DNA from: Bacteroidales bacterium
Lineage (GTDB): Bacteria > Bacteroidota > Bacteroidia > Bacteroidales > JAIPAP01
Direction: 5' to 3'
NCBI GenBank assembly: GCA_021740045.1
Contig: JAIPAP010000018.1
Span: 1 to 44,806 of the forward strand
DNA: 44,806 nucleotides
Below the pieces are notes generated by a model that ran no database searches, was not told where the DNA came from, and saw only the letters and a program-made list of their open reading frames with translations. Position 1 is the stretch's first letter. The number at the start of each line of letters is the position of its first letter. A program made the translations under genes and the position numbers. This document shows, one piece after another, positions 44,785 to 44,806 of the stretch.

Positions 44785-44806
44785 ATCATGGTTTTAAAAG
44801 ATGGTG

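Larger units (their letters stand above)
44419..44806. other. Gene-free end of window
   Basis: 388 bases with no convincing gene. It holds the probable promoter of the type A pair (TATATTTG, 44452-44445 minus) and two copies of a GC-rich interspersed repeat (44571-44628 and 44720-44784). Confidence 0.5.

Noticed and set aside
1-44806. CRISPR arrays, tRNA or rRNA genes, phage or transposase genes
   Set aside because: None could be recognised on reading; the tandem similarity at 34-44 kb is gene duplication, not a short-repeat array.

Overview
The window reads as chromosomal DNA of a free-living member of the Bacteroidota. Evidence: six proteins end in a type IX secretion (T9SS) C-terminal sorting domain (YPNP or QPNP start, a G-x-Y-x-Y/L strand, a terminal K-[ML]-x-[VI] tail); there is a HmuY/TonB-receptor haem locus; the ccm genes are of the Bacteroidota kind; and several promoters match the Bacteroidota -7 element TAnnTTTG. 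No rRNA, tRNA, CRISPR array, integrase or transposase was seen. Genus cannot be given from sequence alone.

Layout. (1) 1-4.9 kb, minus strand: GNAT acetyltransferase, M20D amidohydrolase and an alanine racemase cut by the window edge, then a sodium:solute symporter and a MarR regulator; a long inverted repeat overlies the symporter promoter. (2) 4.9-13.5 kb, mixed housekeeping: YyaL/DUF255 protein, a CBS-domain ClC protein, exonuclease III, an OmpA-type lipoprotein, a mini-GNAT, a secreted beta-helix protein and an orphan antitoxin-like gene. (3) 13.6-18.2 kb, minus strand: a probable operon thioredoxin-like / panC / panD / LPG-synthase-type membrane protein / rfaE2 / radA. (4) 18.4-29.8 kb, plus strand: a metal-acquisition block with an MntR-type regulator under two inverted repeats, an outer-membrane barrel protein, a TroABCD-type Mn/Zn ABC transporter whose two permeases both carry C-terminal winged-helix domains, a long-chain flavodoxin, and a haem-uptake locus in which a TonB receptor is sandwiched between two different HmuY proteins, one exported by T9SS and one a lipoprotein. 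An M28 peptidase with PA and PDZ domains follows. (5) 31.8-33.8 kb, minus strand: ccmBCDE with the Cys-type (CxxxY) CcmE and a ccmD missed by the ORF track. (6) 34-44.4 kb, minus strand: five tandem secreted Asp-box (BNR) proteins with T9SS tails, of two related types in the order A-B-B-A-A, mostly separated by strong terminators. (7) 44.4-44.8 kb: non-coding DNA with two copies of an interspersed GC-rich palindromic repeat.

How it fits together: the central block looks like a response to low iron and manganese (metal import, flavodoxin, haem scavenging), and the neighbouring ccm genes use haem. The five-gene propeller array is the largest unexplained part of the window and, with the dual-HmuY locus and the helix-tailed permeases, is the best candidate for new biology.
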